Counted from the first letter of the stretch, positions 24,591 through 35,267 are shown. The stretch is DNA of 64,000 nt from JAICKN01 sp036489565 (GCA_036489565.1 DASXFN010000005.1:1-64000), one strand, 5' to 3'. Notes: generated by a model not told the origin, from the letters alone. A program made the numbers and translations.

Positions 24591-26795
24591 GTGCTCAGCT
24601 TTGTTCAATCCAACTCGGTTCCATCCAATCCGGCCCAATCGAATTCGGCTGGAAGCAGCAACCCGTTTGCCGATGGGCAGACGGCAGACCATTCTTCTGG
24701 TGGCGGCTTTCCCGGACTTCTCAGCCTTGCCTCGGGTGAACGCACGGCCATCTCGGTTGGCGTGCCCGCTAACGGCGGCTCCTTCCGCGAGCGTCTGTCT
24801 ACTGAGCAATCATCTGGACCGAGCGATGGTTTATCCCCCAATCGTTCATCCGATGATCGTTCGTCTGACGATAGCCCAGCCGCGGGAAGTGCATTTCTCC
24901 ATTTCGGCTCGGTTGGCCCGGGAGCAAAGAAAGGCGCTAACTCCGAAAAGCAGCCTTTCGATACATCGGCCCTTGCTGTATGGATGAACCCGTTGCTGGC
25001 TGTACCGGCGGTAGTTCCGGTGCCGAAGGCCATTCCAGTTTCTGTTCCGACTTCAGGATCAACGTCTGGCTCGATTTCAACGTCGGGACCGGGCTTCGCC
25101 AGCGCGCAAACCAACGGAACTTTCCACGCTGGATTTCAAAGCGATGTTTTGCCCACAAATGGCACCCATCTTGCAGTTGCCAGCGCGCTTACAAAACAGC
25201 ATGACGCGAAGTCAGGTTTTTCGCTCAGCCCAAATTTTGCCCCCGAAGCTGCGTCGTGGATTTCCGGCGTAGGCGATAGATCACTGACCGCCACCGACAG
25301 CCTTTCAATAATTTCTTTCGAAGCGCGGTCCGATCCGAAAAAGTCCGCGGACCTTTACGCGATGCAAGCAGCGACGCAAGTAGCGTCCGGAACTCCTGAC
25401 CAAAGCTCTTCGGCGAATTCTGTTTCCCCCGGTTCCAATCCCATGCTCTTGCCAATGGCTGATGCCTCCGCCGTTTATCCGGCACTGGGTTTTGAGCGAA
25501 CCAACTCTTTGCCGTCCGATTTCCAAACCACTGGCGATGCAGCCGTAGCTGCCGCGGCAAGCCCTCCTTCCGCCGCAACGCCGATCGCTGCTGGAGCTGA
25601 CGTCGAATCGGTACCACCTGCAACCAGTGGCATTACTTCGACCCCTTCCCAAGGCTCGATAAATGCTTCTGATCATGATCCTCAGGCGCATCGTCGCAGC
25701 CCGGCGGCCGCGATATCCACGCCACTGCAGATTGCGTCCCAGGTTCCAGTTATTACATCCGCGAAGTCTGGAACGGACCCGGCGTCCGCCGGTCATGCCC
25801 ACAAAACGCCAGTTCCACAAATTGCCTCGACGGCGCAGGGTAAGCCTGAGAAGGCTGCTCCTCCGATCGCAAGCAGCAACAGTCCCGCCAATTTCGTGGA
25901 ACCACTTCACCATGCCTCGCAACCTGGCAGCACAACACAAAGCACCGTTGTGGACGCTGCCGGGAAACCTTGCGCGGGAAATAAAAATTCCGGCGGGAAA
26001 GACTTCGGCAATAAAGATCTACTGAACAAAAATCTACCCAGTAAAGACGCACCCAACAAAGATCAGGCAAGCAAAGATCTGACGAACGATCCGACCAAAG
26101 ACCTCATCAACAAGGATCTAACTAACAAAGATCTGATCAACAAAGATCTAATTAGCAAAGACCCGAACGCTCAACTGTTAAGTAATGCGCCTCCGGTACT
26201 TTCGGCAAATTCCGCGAATCCAGCAACGAACCCGTCCATAGATGCGTTCTCCGTTCCGTCACCCACCGCTACGCAGCCAGCCGCGAGTTCTTCTTCCGGC
26301 GCCTCTGCAAGCCTCAATCCGTCTTCCGCACTTCCGCGGCCTGACACTGCCATTCAGCAAAACGCGCCCTCAGGAAGCGTTCAACTGGCGCGCATCGCCG
26401 ACCACGCCGGGCAATCGGAAATGCATATTGGAATGCGCATGCCCGTTTTCGGCAGCGTGGAAGTGCATACTTCCGTCCATCAAAGCGAAGTGGGCATCAC
26501 CGTGGGCAGCGAGCATGGAGATTTAAAGACATTTCTTAGCGCGGAAATTCCCGCGCTGCGCGACAGCCTCAATCAGCAGAACCTGCAATTTTCGCACCTG
26601 AATTTTCTGGGCGCTGGAGACGGCGCCGGAAGTTCATTCGGCGGAGACGCACGCGGCAACTCCCAGTCATTTATCTACAAGCCCAATTTCACCCCGCCGG
26701 GGTTCCATTCAGAAGTGGCCGCGATTACCGATAGCGGCGGACTCGAAGGAGAAATTCTCCCCGCGAGTCAAATAGGTTTGAGCATTCACGCATGA
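24591..26795 (+). CDS. fliK: Flagellar hook-length control protein FliK with pentapeptide repeats
   Basis: 734 residues from a GTG; the frame closes shortly upstream, so no better start exists. Most of the protein is low-complexity (Ser, Ala, Pro, Asn), as expected for the secreted molecular ruler. Residues about 464-526 are a run of pentapeptides of the form N-K-D-L-x (DNA 25980-26169). The C-terminal domain resembles FliK C-core (FGSVEVHTSVHQSEVGITVGSEHGDLKTFL ... LRDSLNQQNLQF), which interacts with FlhB to switch export specificity. It is about twice the length of E. coli FliK. Confidence 0.85.
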   Translation: MLSFVQSNSVPSNPAQSNSAGSSNPFADGQTADHSSGGGFPGLLSLASGERTAISVGVPANGGSFRERLSTEQSSGPSDGLSPNRSSDDRSSDDSPAAGSAFLHFGSVGPGAKKGANSEKQPFDTSALAVWMNPLLAVPAVVPVPKAIPVSVPTSGSTSGSISTSGPGFASAQTNGTFHAGFQSDVLPTNGTHLAVASALTKQHDAKSGFSLSPNFAPEAASWISGVGDRSLTATDSLSIISFEARSDPKKSADLYAMQAATQVASGTPDQSSSANSVSPGSNPMLLPMADASAVYPALGFERTNSLPSDFQTTGDAAVAAAASPPSAATPIAAGADVESVPPATSGITSTPSQGSINASDHDPQAHRRSPAAAISTPLQIASQVPVITSAKSGTDPASAGHAHKTPVPQIASTAQGKPEKAAPPIASSNSPANFVEPLHHASQPGSTTQSTVVDAAGKPCAGNKNSGGKDFGNKDLLNKNLPSKDAPNKDQASKDLTNDPTKDLINKDLTNKDLINKDLISKDPNAQLLSNAPPVLSANSANPATNPSIDAFSVPSPTATQPAASSSSGASASLNPSSALPRPDTAIQQNAPSGSVQLARIADHAGQSEMHIGMRMPVFGSVEVHTSVHQSEVGITVGSEHGDLKTFLSAEIPALRDSLNQQNLQFSHLNFLGAGDGAGSSFGGDARGNSQSFIYKPNFTPPGFHSEVAAITDSGGLEGEILPASQIGLSIHA
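24603..24647 (+). repeat. Degenerate 15-base tandem repeat at the fliK start
   Basis: Three 15-base units beginning GTTCAATCC, GTTCCATCC and GCCCAATCG, encoding S-N-x-x-x pentapeptides. A second pair of 15-base units is at 24840-24869 (AATCGTTCATCCGAT, GATCGTTCGTCTGAC). Confidence 0.6.
25980..26169 (+). repeat. 15-base tandem repeat array inside fliK
   Basis: About 13 units of the type AACAAAGATCTGATC, mostly in exact 15-base register with one shortened unit, encoding N-K-D-L-x. The last third is nearly identical between units, suggesting recent expansion. Confidence 0.85.
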
Positions 26796-26819
26796 ATTTT
26801 TTTGCTAAAAGGAGGCCCC

Positions 26820-27152
26820 ATGATCGTTAGTCCATTCGCAACATCACAAGCCGCAACCGCGCATGCCAGCTCCGGTACCGGTTCGTCCGATCCAAGCTCG
26901 CCGCTGGGCAGCACTGACGGAATGTTTTTGCAGTTACTTACCACGCAGCTTAAAAATCAAAGTCCGCTCGATCCAATGGATCCAGACCAATTCACCACCG
27001 AGCTGGTGCAATTCAATATGCTCGATCAGTTGAGCCAGATCAACGGCTTTCTACAGGGCTCAACCATCGCGCCCGCTGCGCCCGATCCATCGTCCTCAAA
27101 CGCGGCCTCCGCAAACGCAAACTCCAGCATTCAGAAAACAGGAGCAAACTAA
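26820..27152 (+). CDS. flgD: Flagellar hook scaffolding (cap) protein FlgD, short form
   Basis: 110 residues from the ATG at 26820, which has an ideal AAAAGGAGG upstream. The conserved N-terminal export/assembly region is intact (MFLQLLTTQLKNQSPLDPMDPDQFTTELVQFNMLDQLSQING). The Ig-like and tudor-like domains that form the cap body in enteric FlgD (about 230 residues) are missing; the rest is a Ser/Ala/Asn tail. Short FlgD forms exist in other phyla. Follows fliK and overlaps flgE (TAATG). Confidence 0.9.
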   Translation: MIVSPFATSQAATAHASSGTGSSDPSSPLGSTDGMFLQLLTTQLKNQSPLDPMDPDQFTTELVQFNMLDQLSQINGFLQGSTIAPAAPDPSSSNAASANANSSIQKTGAN

Positions 27153-28435
27153 TGCCGAATTTTTCTATTCCCTTATCCGGCCTCACTGCGGATTCCACCG
27201 CGCTGTCGGCCATCGCCAATAACCTTGCTAACCAGAACACCACCGGCTACAAAGACGTCAGCGTGGTATTTAACGACTTGTTCTACCAGAACTTGGGCAC
27301 TACAGGATCGGGCGATCCCATCCAACTGGGCGCCGGAGCGGAAGTGGCCAGCATGCCCGGCGTTTTTACCCAAGGCAGCGTGAACGCCACGGGCGTGCCT
27401 ACAAACGTAGCGATTCAGGGCAATGGCTTCTTCGTTACGCAAAAAGATGGCGTCATCAGCTACACGCGCGACGGCACTTTTTCCGTGGACCAGAATAATT
27501 TTCTGGTGACCAGTGAAGGGCAGCAGGTGCTGGGGTTCCCCGCGGTCAACGGAGTCATCGATACCGGACAGGGTGCCGTGCCGCTACAACTCGGCGCCGG
27601 CACCATCAGCCCCCCAACCGTCACCAGCAATGTGCAATTGACGGCGAACCTCAATGCGGGCGCCGCAGTCGGGGACACGTTTTCCACTCCGATTACGGTG
27701 TTCGATTCTCTCGGAGCCAGCCATGTGCTTACCTTTACCTTCGCCAACACTGCGGCCAATACCTGGAGTTATAGCCTTTCCGTTCCTTCCAGCGAACTGA
27801 ATCCGGTAGTGCCCTCCGGAGGCGGCGCTGCCGTTCCACAGACAGGCATTCTCTCCACGGGAACACTCACCTTCGACGGCAATGGGGTCCTAACCGGTCC
27901 CACCGATGCCGGGGGAAATCTCGAGAACGTCACGGGAATCGCGATCAATGGGCTAGCGGATGGTGCGAATGATATGACGTTCAACTGGAACCTTATGGAT
28001 GGCACGTCCCCTGTCATCACCCAGGTGGCCGCGCCGAGCAGCACTTCTTCCACTAAACAGGACGGCAACAGCAGCGGCTCTTTGGTGGATTTCAGCATCG
28101 GCTCCGACGGTACAGTGACCGGCTCGTTTACCAACGGAAGCACCGCAGCTCTGGGCCAAATCACACTCGCGAGCTTTGCCAACCAGGAAGGACTGCAGCG
28201 GGTGGGCAACACGGATTTTGTTCCCACCCTCGCCTCCGGGCAGGCAGTTGTCGGCATCGCCGGCACCGGAGGACGTGGCACGCTCTCCGGAGGCTCGCTC
28301 GAACTTTCCAATGTGGACATCGCCACCGAATTCGCCAACCTCATCGTCGCGCAACGTGCTTTTGAGGCCAACGCAAAAGCCATCACCACGTTTGACCAGA
28401 TTACTCAAGACACCATCAACCTCAAACAGGGATGA
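27152..28435 (+). CDS. flgE: Flagellar hook protein FlgE
   Basis: 427 residues, near the E. coli length of 402. N-terminal rod/hook helix signature LSGLTADSTALSAIANNLANQNTTGYKDVSVVFNDLFYQN; mid-body hook domains (VFDSLGASHVLTFTFA, GVLSTGTLTFDGNG-type strand); C-terminal LSNVDIATEFANLIVAQRAFEANAKAITTFDQI. It polymerises into the hook under the FlgD cap. Start overlaps the flgD stop. Confidence 0.96.
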   Translation: MPNFSIPLSGLTADSTALSAIANNLANQNTTGYKDVSVVFNDLFYQNLGTTGSGDPIQLGAGAEVASMPGVFTQGSVNATGVPTNVAIQGNGFFVTQKDGVISYTRDGTFSVDQNNFLVTSEGQQVLGFPAVNGVIDTGQGAVPLQLGAGTISPPTVTSNVQLTANLNAGAAVGDTFSTPITVFDSLGASHVLTFTFANTAANTWSYSLSVPSSELNPVVPSGGGAAVPQTGILSTGTLTFDGNGVLTGPTDAGGNLENVTGIAINGLADGANDMTFNWNLMDGTSPVITQVAAPSSTSSTKQDGNSSGSLVDFSIGSDGTVTGSFTNGSTAALGQITLASFANQEGLQRVGNTDFVPTLASGQAVVGIAGTGGRGTLSGGSLELSNVDIATEFANLIVAQRAFEANAKAITTFDQITQDTINLKQG

Positions 28436-28477
28436 TGAACGACGGACGGTGAAAAAACGCTAGTAAGACGAACGACG

Positions 28478-28509
28478 GATGCGCTCCGGCAAACCATCCG
28501 GAGCGCATC
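28478..28509 (+). terminator. Strong hairpin after flgE
   Basis: A perfect 12-base stem (GATGCGCTCCGG and its complement) with an 8-base loop, 43 bases after the flgE stop. It is followed by TGAATAAATCTTAA rather than a clean T-run, so it may end or attenuate the upstream flagellar transcript. Confidence 0.55.
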
Positions 28510-28753
28510 TGAATAAATCTTAATGAACTTCTTCTAAGGCTTCTTGTCGGAAAGCAACGGCATTTTGTCCCGTTGTTTCTGTCCTGCTGCGCTATCTACT
28601 GACCTGACAATCGATTGCGAAGTTTTATCGCCTTCCAACCGCTTCGGCGGAACTCCACAGCATTGCGGCATGCAATGTGCTTTGGCATTTGTATGCAAGT
28701 CTCCCAGTAATTGCGTGGGCTCTTGCCACACGATCGTGCCGGACAAAAAATCG
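28510..28753. other. flgE-fliL spacer without a confident gene
   Basis: Open frames exist on both strands here: the plus frame runs into fliL, and a minus frame at 28534-28746 would give 70 residues from a TTG without ribosome binding site. Neither looks convincing as a start-to-stop gene. A possible sigma-54 promoter lies at 28666. Confidence 0.4.
28666..28681 (+). promoter_or_regulatory. Possible sigma-54 promoter before fliL
   Basis: CGGCATG-N4-GTGCT has the exact GG-to-GC spacing and 9 of 12 consensus matches. The start site would be near 28692, leaving a leader of about 60 bases before the fliL ATG at 28754, just behind the strong hairpin that ends the previous transcript. Confidence 0.4.
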
Positions 28754-29254
28754 ATGACGAAAAAATTTCATAACGAAAAATCAGCCACGCAACAGGGAGC
28801 GGATTATTGGACCCTGCAACCAGGATTCGGACAAGGGGGCAAAGCGCGATGGTTCGCGCTGCTGGTGATTGCAATCGCCGGTATGGCCCTGTGCTGGGTG
28901 GTGCTCGCTTCGGCAAAAAAGCCAGCACTCATGGAATCCGGCGTTCCCAAGTCCGTGTTGCATCTGGAGCCTTTCGTGCTGAACCTCGCTGACCCAGGCC
29001 AGAAGGCTTACCTGCGCATCGGCGTGGATGTCGGACTCGACCACGTCCCTGCCAGCGGCGAAAAATCGGCGGCCACGGTTTCCCTGTTGCGCGACACCAT
29101 GATTGACGTGCTTTCGCGCGCCGATCCCGACGAACTGCTCTCCCGCGAAGGAAAAGCCCAATTGAAAAGCAGCCTGGTTCAGGCCTTGCAACTGCGGGCT
29201 CCGGGGCTTGAGGTGCGGGAAGTTTATTTCACGGAATTTTTGATTCAGCGTTAA
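28754..29254 (+). CDS. fliL: Flagellar basal body-associated protein FliL
   Basis: 166 residues from the ATG at 28754. One membrane helix (ARWFALLVIAIAGMALCWVVLA, residues about 31-52) after a short cytoplasmic tail, then the periplasmic FliL/stomatin-like domain (LHLEPFVLNLADPGQKAYLRIGVDVGL ... EVREVYFTEFLIQR). FliL rings surround the stator and stabilise it. The frame is open upstream for 70 codons, but that segment is not FliL-like. First gene of the second flagellar block. Confidence 0.9.
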   Translation: MTKKFHNEKSATQQGADYWTLQPGFGQGGKARWFALLVIAIAGMALCWVVLASAKKPALMESGVPKSVLHLEPFVLNLADPGQKAYLRIGVDVGLDHVPASGEKSAATVSLLRDTMIDVLSRADPDELLSREGKAQLKSSLVQALQLRAPGLEVREVYFTEFLIQR

Positions 29255-29330
29255 GGTCGCAGTCTTCTGGGCGCGAGCTGAACGCGGCGGCAACAGGCAG
29301 AAGTGAGATTTGAGCGGAGAGTTTTGATCT

Positions 29331-29636
29331 ATGTCTGAAAGCGCGGCAGCCACGAAGGCGAAAGCGGAAGTCACGCCCTCCGCCACGCCAGAAAAAAACC
29401 GCCAGGTGCGCTCTTGGGACTCCGTTCTCGGCCTGCGCTGCGAACTCAGCATTGAGGTGCCGCTGCCGGGATTCAAGGTCTACGATCTGTCTCGCCTGCG
29501 TCCACAAATGGTCATCGCTTCGCAGTGGCGCGTGGGCGATGACGTTCCCCTGCGGGTCAACGGGCAGCTGATTGCCTGGAGCGAATTTGAAGTGGTCCGC
29601 GGACGCCTCGCGGTGCGCATCACGGAGTTGCGATGA
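29331..29636 (+). CDS. fliN: Motor switch protein FliN (short, SpoA domain)
   Basis: 101 residues: an Ala/Lys-rich start followed by a single SpoA (FliN/FliM C-terminal) domain, with SWDSVLGLRCELSIEVPLPGFKVYDLSRLRPQMVI ... WSEFEVVRGRLAVRITEL. The usual FliN position between fliL and fliO and its size match canonical FliN, which forms the base of the C-ring and docks FliH. A second, larger FliN/FliY-type protein is encoded at 37276. Overlaps the next gene by ATGA. Confidence 0.85.
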   Translation: MSESAAATKAKAEVTPSATPEKNRQVRSWDSVLGLRCELSIEVPLPGFKVYDLSRLRPQMVIASQWRVGDDVPLRVNGQLIAWSEFEVVRGRLAVRITELR

Positions 29637-30055
29637 ACAGTGTGATGGATAGTGTCATGAACAACGCGGTAGATATGGGGCCGGCCGGGGCAATGAATGT
29701 CACCGTGGCCGTGGCGGCGCCTGGAGAGAGCATCAACCAGTTTGCCGCGAAATTTGGCAGAAGCATCCGCGAACAGATTTCCTCCGCTTGGACAAAGTTG
29801 GCAAAGCTGGGACGCGATTGGCGGCCGCGCACGGCGCGACAACTGCGCCTGTGCGAGACCTTGCCGCTTGGCGAGCGCCGCTTTGTCTCGGTGGTGCAGT
29901 TTGAGGAGCAAAAGTTTCTTATCGGCAGCGCGGCAAATTCGGTGGTGCTGCTCACGCGGCTGGAAAAACAAGAAAACGTCGCGGCGCCCCCGGGCAGGCA
30001 TTTCAAAAAAAAGCCGGCTGCGACGGACCGCCGTCGCAAACAAAAATCGAAATGA
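29633..30055 (+). CDS. fliO: FliO-like protein lacking a membrane helix
   Basis: 140 residues. The middle matches the FliO soluble domain pattern (RQLRLCETLPLGERRFVSVVQFEEQKFLIGSAANSVVLLTRL), and its place directly before fliP, with ATGA overlaps on both sides, is the fliO position. Normal FliO has an N-terminal transmembrane helix; here no hydrophobic stretch of membrane length is present and the tail is very basic (KKKPAATDRRRKQKSK). FliO is the scaffold for FliP ring assembly, so a soluble form is odd. The first ~15 residues come from a 12-base repeat (MNSV/MDSV/MNNAV). Confidence 0.65.
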   Translation: MNSVMDSVMNNAVDMGPAGAMNVTVAVAAPGESINQFAAKFGRSIREQISSAWTKLAKLGRDWRPRTARQLRLCETLPLGERRFVSVVQFEEQKFLIGSAANSVVLLTRLEKQENVAAPPGRHFKKKPAATDRRRKQKSK

Positions 30056-30813
30056 CCCTTCGCCGAACATTTCGCTTAGCAGTCACCTGCGCCCTTCTGG
30101 CCGTGCCTCTGTTCTCCACGCCCGCCGCGTGGGCGGTGCGCGCGCGTCCGGTGAATGCAATCCCGTGGAGCGGCTTTCAGGGTGCGAGCGGTTCGGTGCC
30201 TTGGAACATCGTCATCCTGCTCACGGTGCTCACGCTGCTTCCCGCCATCGTGCTTTCCATGACGCCGTTCGTGCGCCTGCTGGTGGTCTTTCATTTTTTG
30301 CGCCAGGCGCTGGGCACACAAACTACGCCCACCAATCAGACGCTCATCGGCTTGTCGCTAGTGCTGACGTTTTTTCTTATGCAGCCGGTAGGCGCCGCGA
30401 TTGAACAGAAGGCGGTCATGCCCTTTGAGCACGGACAGGTGGATGGCATGCAGGCAGTCGAGCTGGCGGCCAGCCCGCTGCGCGATTTCATGCTCAAGTT
30501 CACCCGCGAAAAAGATCTCGCTCTATTTCTCGAGCTGGCCAAAGAGCCGCGTCCCGCGCGTCCCGCGGACCTTGCCATGCGAGTGGTAGTGCCCGCTTAC
30601 ATTGTCTCGGAGTTGAAGACGGGATTTCAGATCGGCGCTGCATTGTACCTGCCGTTTCTTGTCGTGGACATGGTCGTGGCCGCCATCACCACCTCCATCG
30701 GCATGCTGCAATTGCCGCCGGTTGTGATCTCGACGCCGCTTAAGATCCTGCTGTTCGTCATGGTGGACGGATGGAACCTGTTGGTTGGCTCGCTGATGAA
30801 AAGTTTTAGTTAA
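30052..30813 (+). CDS. fliP: Flagellar export gate protein FliP
   Basis: 253 residues. Cleavable signal peptide (ALLAVPLFSTPAAWA) as in many FliP proteins, then four membrane segments with the hallmark LLTVLTLLPAIVLSMTPFVRLLVVFHFLRQALGTQTTP and the C-terminal VVDMVVAAITTSIGMLQLPPVVISTPLKILLFVMVDGW. FliP forms the pentameric core of the export gate with FliQ and FliR, whose genes follow. ATGA overlap with the FliO-like gene. Confidence 0.97.
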   Translation: MTLRRTFRLAVTCALLAVPLFSTPAAWAVRARPVNAIPWSGFQGASGSVPWNIVILLTVLTLLPAIVLSMTPFVRLLVVFHFLRQALGTQTTPTNQTLIGLSLVLTFFLMQPVGAAIEQKAVMPFEHGQVDGMQAVELAASPLRDFMLKFTREKDLALFLELAKEPRPARPADLAMRVVVPAYIVSELKTGFQIGAALYLPFLVVDMVVAAITTSIGMLQLPPVVISTPLKILLFVMVDGWNLLVGSLMKSFS

Positions 30814-30890
30814 AGAAGAAGCGCGGAACAGAAAGGTCGACGAACTATGAGCCATAAGGAAAGCAAAACGTAAAGACGCAAGAGGCGATG

Positions 30891-30925
30891 CCAACGACCA
30901 AGGACCAAAGACCAACGACCAAGCC
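30891..30925 (+). repeat. Heptanucleotide tandem repeat before fliQ
   Basis: Five 7-base units CCAACGA, CCAAGGA, CCAAAGA, CCAACGA, CCAAGCC end two bases before the fliQ ATG, where a ribosome binding site would be expected. The same motif precedes the aminotransferase gene at 49175-49209. Confidence 0.75.
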
Positions 30926-30927
30926 CA

Positions 30928-31197
30928 ATGACCGCCGACCAAATTGTCGAACTAATGCGCCGCACGCTCGAAACCGCCGTCTGGCTGGGCGCGCCGCTGC
31001 TTTTGCTTGCGACAGTCGTGGGCCTCGTTGTCAACATCGTGCAGGTGTTGACCTCTTTGCAGGAAACCATGTTGTCCACCGTCCCCCGGCTGGCTGCGGT
31101 GGCCGCGGGTCTGTTTTTTCTCATGCCGTGGATTGTCCGCCGCATGGGCCAGTTCACGGTAGAGATGTTTTCCAACTTTCGTCCGTACCTGCACTAG
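30928..31197 (+). CDS. fliQ: Flagellar export gate protein FliQ
   Basis: 89 residues with two membrane helices (VWLGAPLLLLATVVGLVVNIVQV and LAAVAAGLFFLMPWIVRRM); the TSLQETMLSTVPRLAAV loop is the family signature. FliQ subunits wrap the FliP5-FliR1 core. Unlike its neighbours the ATG has no Shine-Dalgarno: a heptamer repeat occupies that place. Confidence 0.95.
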   Translation: MTADQIVELMRRTLETAVWLGAPLLLLATVVGLVVNIVQVLTSLQETMLSTVPRLAAVAAGLFFLMPWIVRRMGQFTVEMFSNFRPYLH

Positions 31198-31205
31198 GAG
31201 ATTTT

Positions 31206-31979
31206 ATGCCGGTTCTACATCTCGAGCAGATCATGCAGGCAGCGATCTTCGCCGGGGTGCGCATTGGAGGGATGTTTCTGTTTCCGCCGTTTTTCAGCAG
31301 TGACGCCATTCCCGTGCCGGTCAAGGCCGCGCTTACCGTAGCGCTCACCGCGCTCATGTATCCCGTGTACGGCCCGCTTGCCCTCCACGTGGATGTGCTC
31401 GGCTGGCTGCGCGTGGCCGCGGGCGAGTTGATCATTGGTTTGCTGCTGGGACTATCACTGCAATTTGTTTTTGAAGCCGCACTGGCGGCCGGGCAGATGA
31501 TCGGCGTGCAGACCGGATACTCCCTCATCACCGTGCTCGACCCGCAGACCCAGGCCGATACGCAGGTGCTGGCCATCTTTCACCAGCTCACGGCGCTGCT
31601 TATCTTTTTGCGTCTCGACGTCCACCACTGGCTGCTGCGCGGCCTTGCGGCAAGTTTTATTTACCTGCCGCCGGGCACGGCCACCGCCAGCTTCAAGGCC
31701 AGCGTCGGTCTTCTCCACGAAGCGGGAGGCATCTGGCTCGCGGCGTTGCAGATTGCCATTCCCGTCATCCTGGCCACGCTGCTGGTGGATATCGCGCTAG
31801 GTTTTCTCAGCAGGGCCTCGCCCCAGCTTCCCGTCATGCTGGTGGGCCTTTCGGTGAAGAACCTGATTGGCTTGACGGCGCTCGCGGGCACTCTGGCGTT
31901 GTGGCCACGCATGTTTGACGGCGAATTCGCCCGCGCCCTTGCGGCGGGTGAACGGCTGCTGCATTTGGCGGCGGCATGA
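31206..31979 (+). CDS. fliR: Flagellar export gate protein FliR
   Basis: 257 residues from the ATG at 31206; AGGAGA overlaps the fliQ stop. Six or so membrane helices and family motifs: GVRIGGMFLFPPFFSSDAIPVPVKAALT, GLLLGLSLQFVFEAALAAGQMIGVQTGYS, and PQLPVMLVGLSVKNLIGLTAL. One copy per gate. The frame is open upstream through fliQ but that is overlap only. An 89-base spacer separates it from flhB. Confidence 0.96.
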   Translation: MPVLHLEQIMQAAIFAGVRIGGMFLFPPFFSSDAIPVPVKAALTVALTALMYPVYGPLALHVDVLGWLRVAAGELIIGLLLGLSLQFVFEAALAAGQMIGVQTGYSLITVLDPQTQADTQVLAIFHQLTALLIFLRLDVHHWLLRGLAASFIYLPPGTATASFKASVGLLHEAGGIWLAALQIAIPVILATLLVDIALGFLSRASPQLPVMLVGLSVKNLIGLTALAGTLALWPRMFDGEFARALAAGERLLHLAAA

Positions 31980-32068
31980 ACAAGTTTCGAACGGTTTAAA
32001 GGGCGGTCAGTAACGCGCGAAGGCTGCACAACAGATCGAAGCAAGTTTCCGATTGGGGATAAAGACGC

Positions 32069-33154
32069 ATGGCGGACGGCAGTAAAAGCGAAAAACCTAC
32101 ACCGCGACGCCGCCAGAAGGCGCGCGAGCAGGGCCAGGTGGCGCGCAGCCGCGAATTGATGACCAGCGCCGCCACCGCAGCCGTACTCGTCGTCATCGCC
32201 ACGCAGGCGCGCAGTTTTCCCGGAGAGTGGCGCAACCTTTTCAGCCGCGTGCTCGATGCGGCCGCCGACGGAAAATTTCAGGATGGAATGGCCCTCCTTG
32301 ACTGGAGCGGCTCGCTCGTTCTGCGCTTCACCGCGCTGGCGCTCGCGCTCGGCTGGGGCACCGCTTTTCTTGCCGCCACCGCCCAGGGCGGCTTCATCTT
32401 TGCCCCCGCATCGCTCGCGCCGAAGGGCTCGCGCCTGAGCCCGGCCTCACGCATCAAGGAGATATTTTCCCTTCCCGCGCTTGGACGCTTGCTTAAGTCG
32501 CTGCTGCCCGCCGCCGCCATCGTGTATCTGGCCGCCGCGCTGCTGCTGCGCGACTGGGACACCTTGCTGGCCCTTCCCCACCGCAATCTATGGGGGATGG
32601 CTGTCTTCATCTTCACCGACCTTTTTGAAATTACCTGGAAGTCGTCGCTCGTGCTGCTGGTGTGGGCAGGAGTGGATTATTTTATCGAGCGGCAGCGTCT
32701 GGAAGGCGATCTGCGCATGAGCCGCCAGGACCTGCTTGACGAATACCGCGACACCGAAGGCAACCCGGCGGTCAAGGGCCGAATGCGTCGCCTGCAACGG
32801 CAGATGCGCAAGCGCCGCATGCTTGAAGACGTAAAGCGCGCCTCGGTCGTCATCGTCAACCCCACCGAATTCGCCGTGGCCCTCGAATATCACCCGCCCA
32901 TGTCCGCGCCCATCGTGGTCGCCAAGGGCAGAAATTTAATCGCCCGGCAGATCAAGGAGATCGCGCTCTGGCAGGGCATTGCCATGGTCGAGAACCCGCC
33001 GCTGGCGCACGCGCTTTATCGCGCCGTCGAAGTCGGACAAAGCATTCCCGCGAAACTTTACGCGGTCGTGGCCGACATCTTGGCGGCCATCTATCGCGCG
33101 CAACAGGCCGCGGCCCGCGCCTCGCACGCCGCCGCCGCACGAGGAGGGCAATAG
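32069..33154 (+). CDS. flhB: Flagellar export switch protein FlhB with NPTE in place of NPTH
   Basis: 361 residues. N-terminal KSEKPTPRRRQKAREQGQVARSREL and four membrane helices are typical. The cytoplasmic domain contains VNPTEFAVALEYHPPMSAPIVVAKG: the autocleavage tetrapeptide, NPTH in well-studied FlhB/YscU proteins, reads N264-P265-T266-E267. The asparagine and proline that make the cleaved bond remain. FlhB cleavage allows the switch from rod/hook to filament export together with FliK. Followed after three bases by flhA. Confidence 0.95.
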   Translation: MADGSKSEKPTPRRRQKAREQGQVARSRELMTSAATAAVLVVIATQARSFPGEWRNLFSRVLDAAADGKFQDGMALLDWSGSLVLRFTALALALGWGTAFLAATAQGGFIFAPASLAPKGSRLSPASRIKEIFSLPALGRLLKSLLPAAAIVYLAAALLLRDWDTLLALPHRNLWGMAVFIFTDLFEITWKSSLVLLVWAGVDYFIERQRLEGDLRMSRQDLLDEYRDTEGNPAVKGRMRRLQRQMRKRRMLEDVKRASVVIVNPTEFAVALEYHPPMSAPIVVAKGRNLIARQIKEIALWQGIAMVENPPLAHALYRAVEVGQSIPAKLYAVVADILAAIYRAQQAAARASHAAAARGGQ

Positions 33155-33157
33155 ACC

Positions 33158-35230
<2,073 letters not shown>

Positions 35231-35267
35231 AGAGAACGACGAGAACGAAAAGCCGCGGGGAGATTTT

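Noticed and set aside
28682..28698. TGGCAT...TGC sequence as a sigma-54 promoter before fliL
   Set aside because: The GG and GC elements are one base too close; the neighbouring site at 28666 has correct spacing.
28534..28746. 70-residue open frame on the minus strand between flgE and fliL
   Set aside because: It starts with TTG, has no ribosome binding site, runs against all neighbours, and overlaps an equally open plus frame; no family features.
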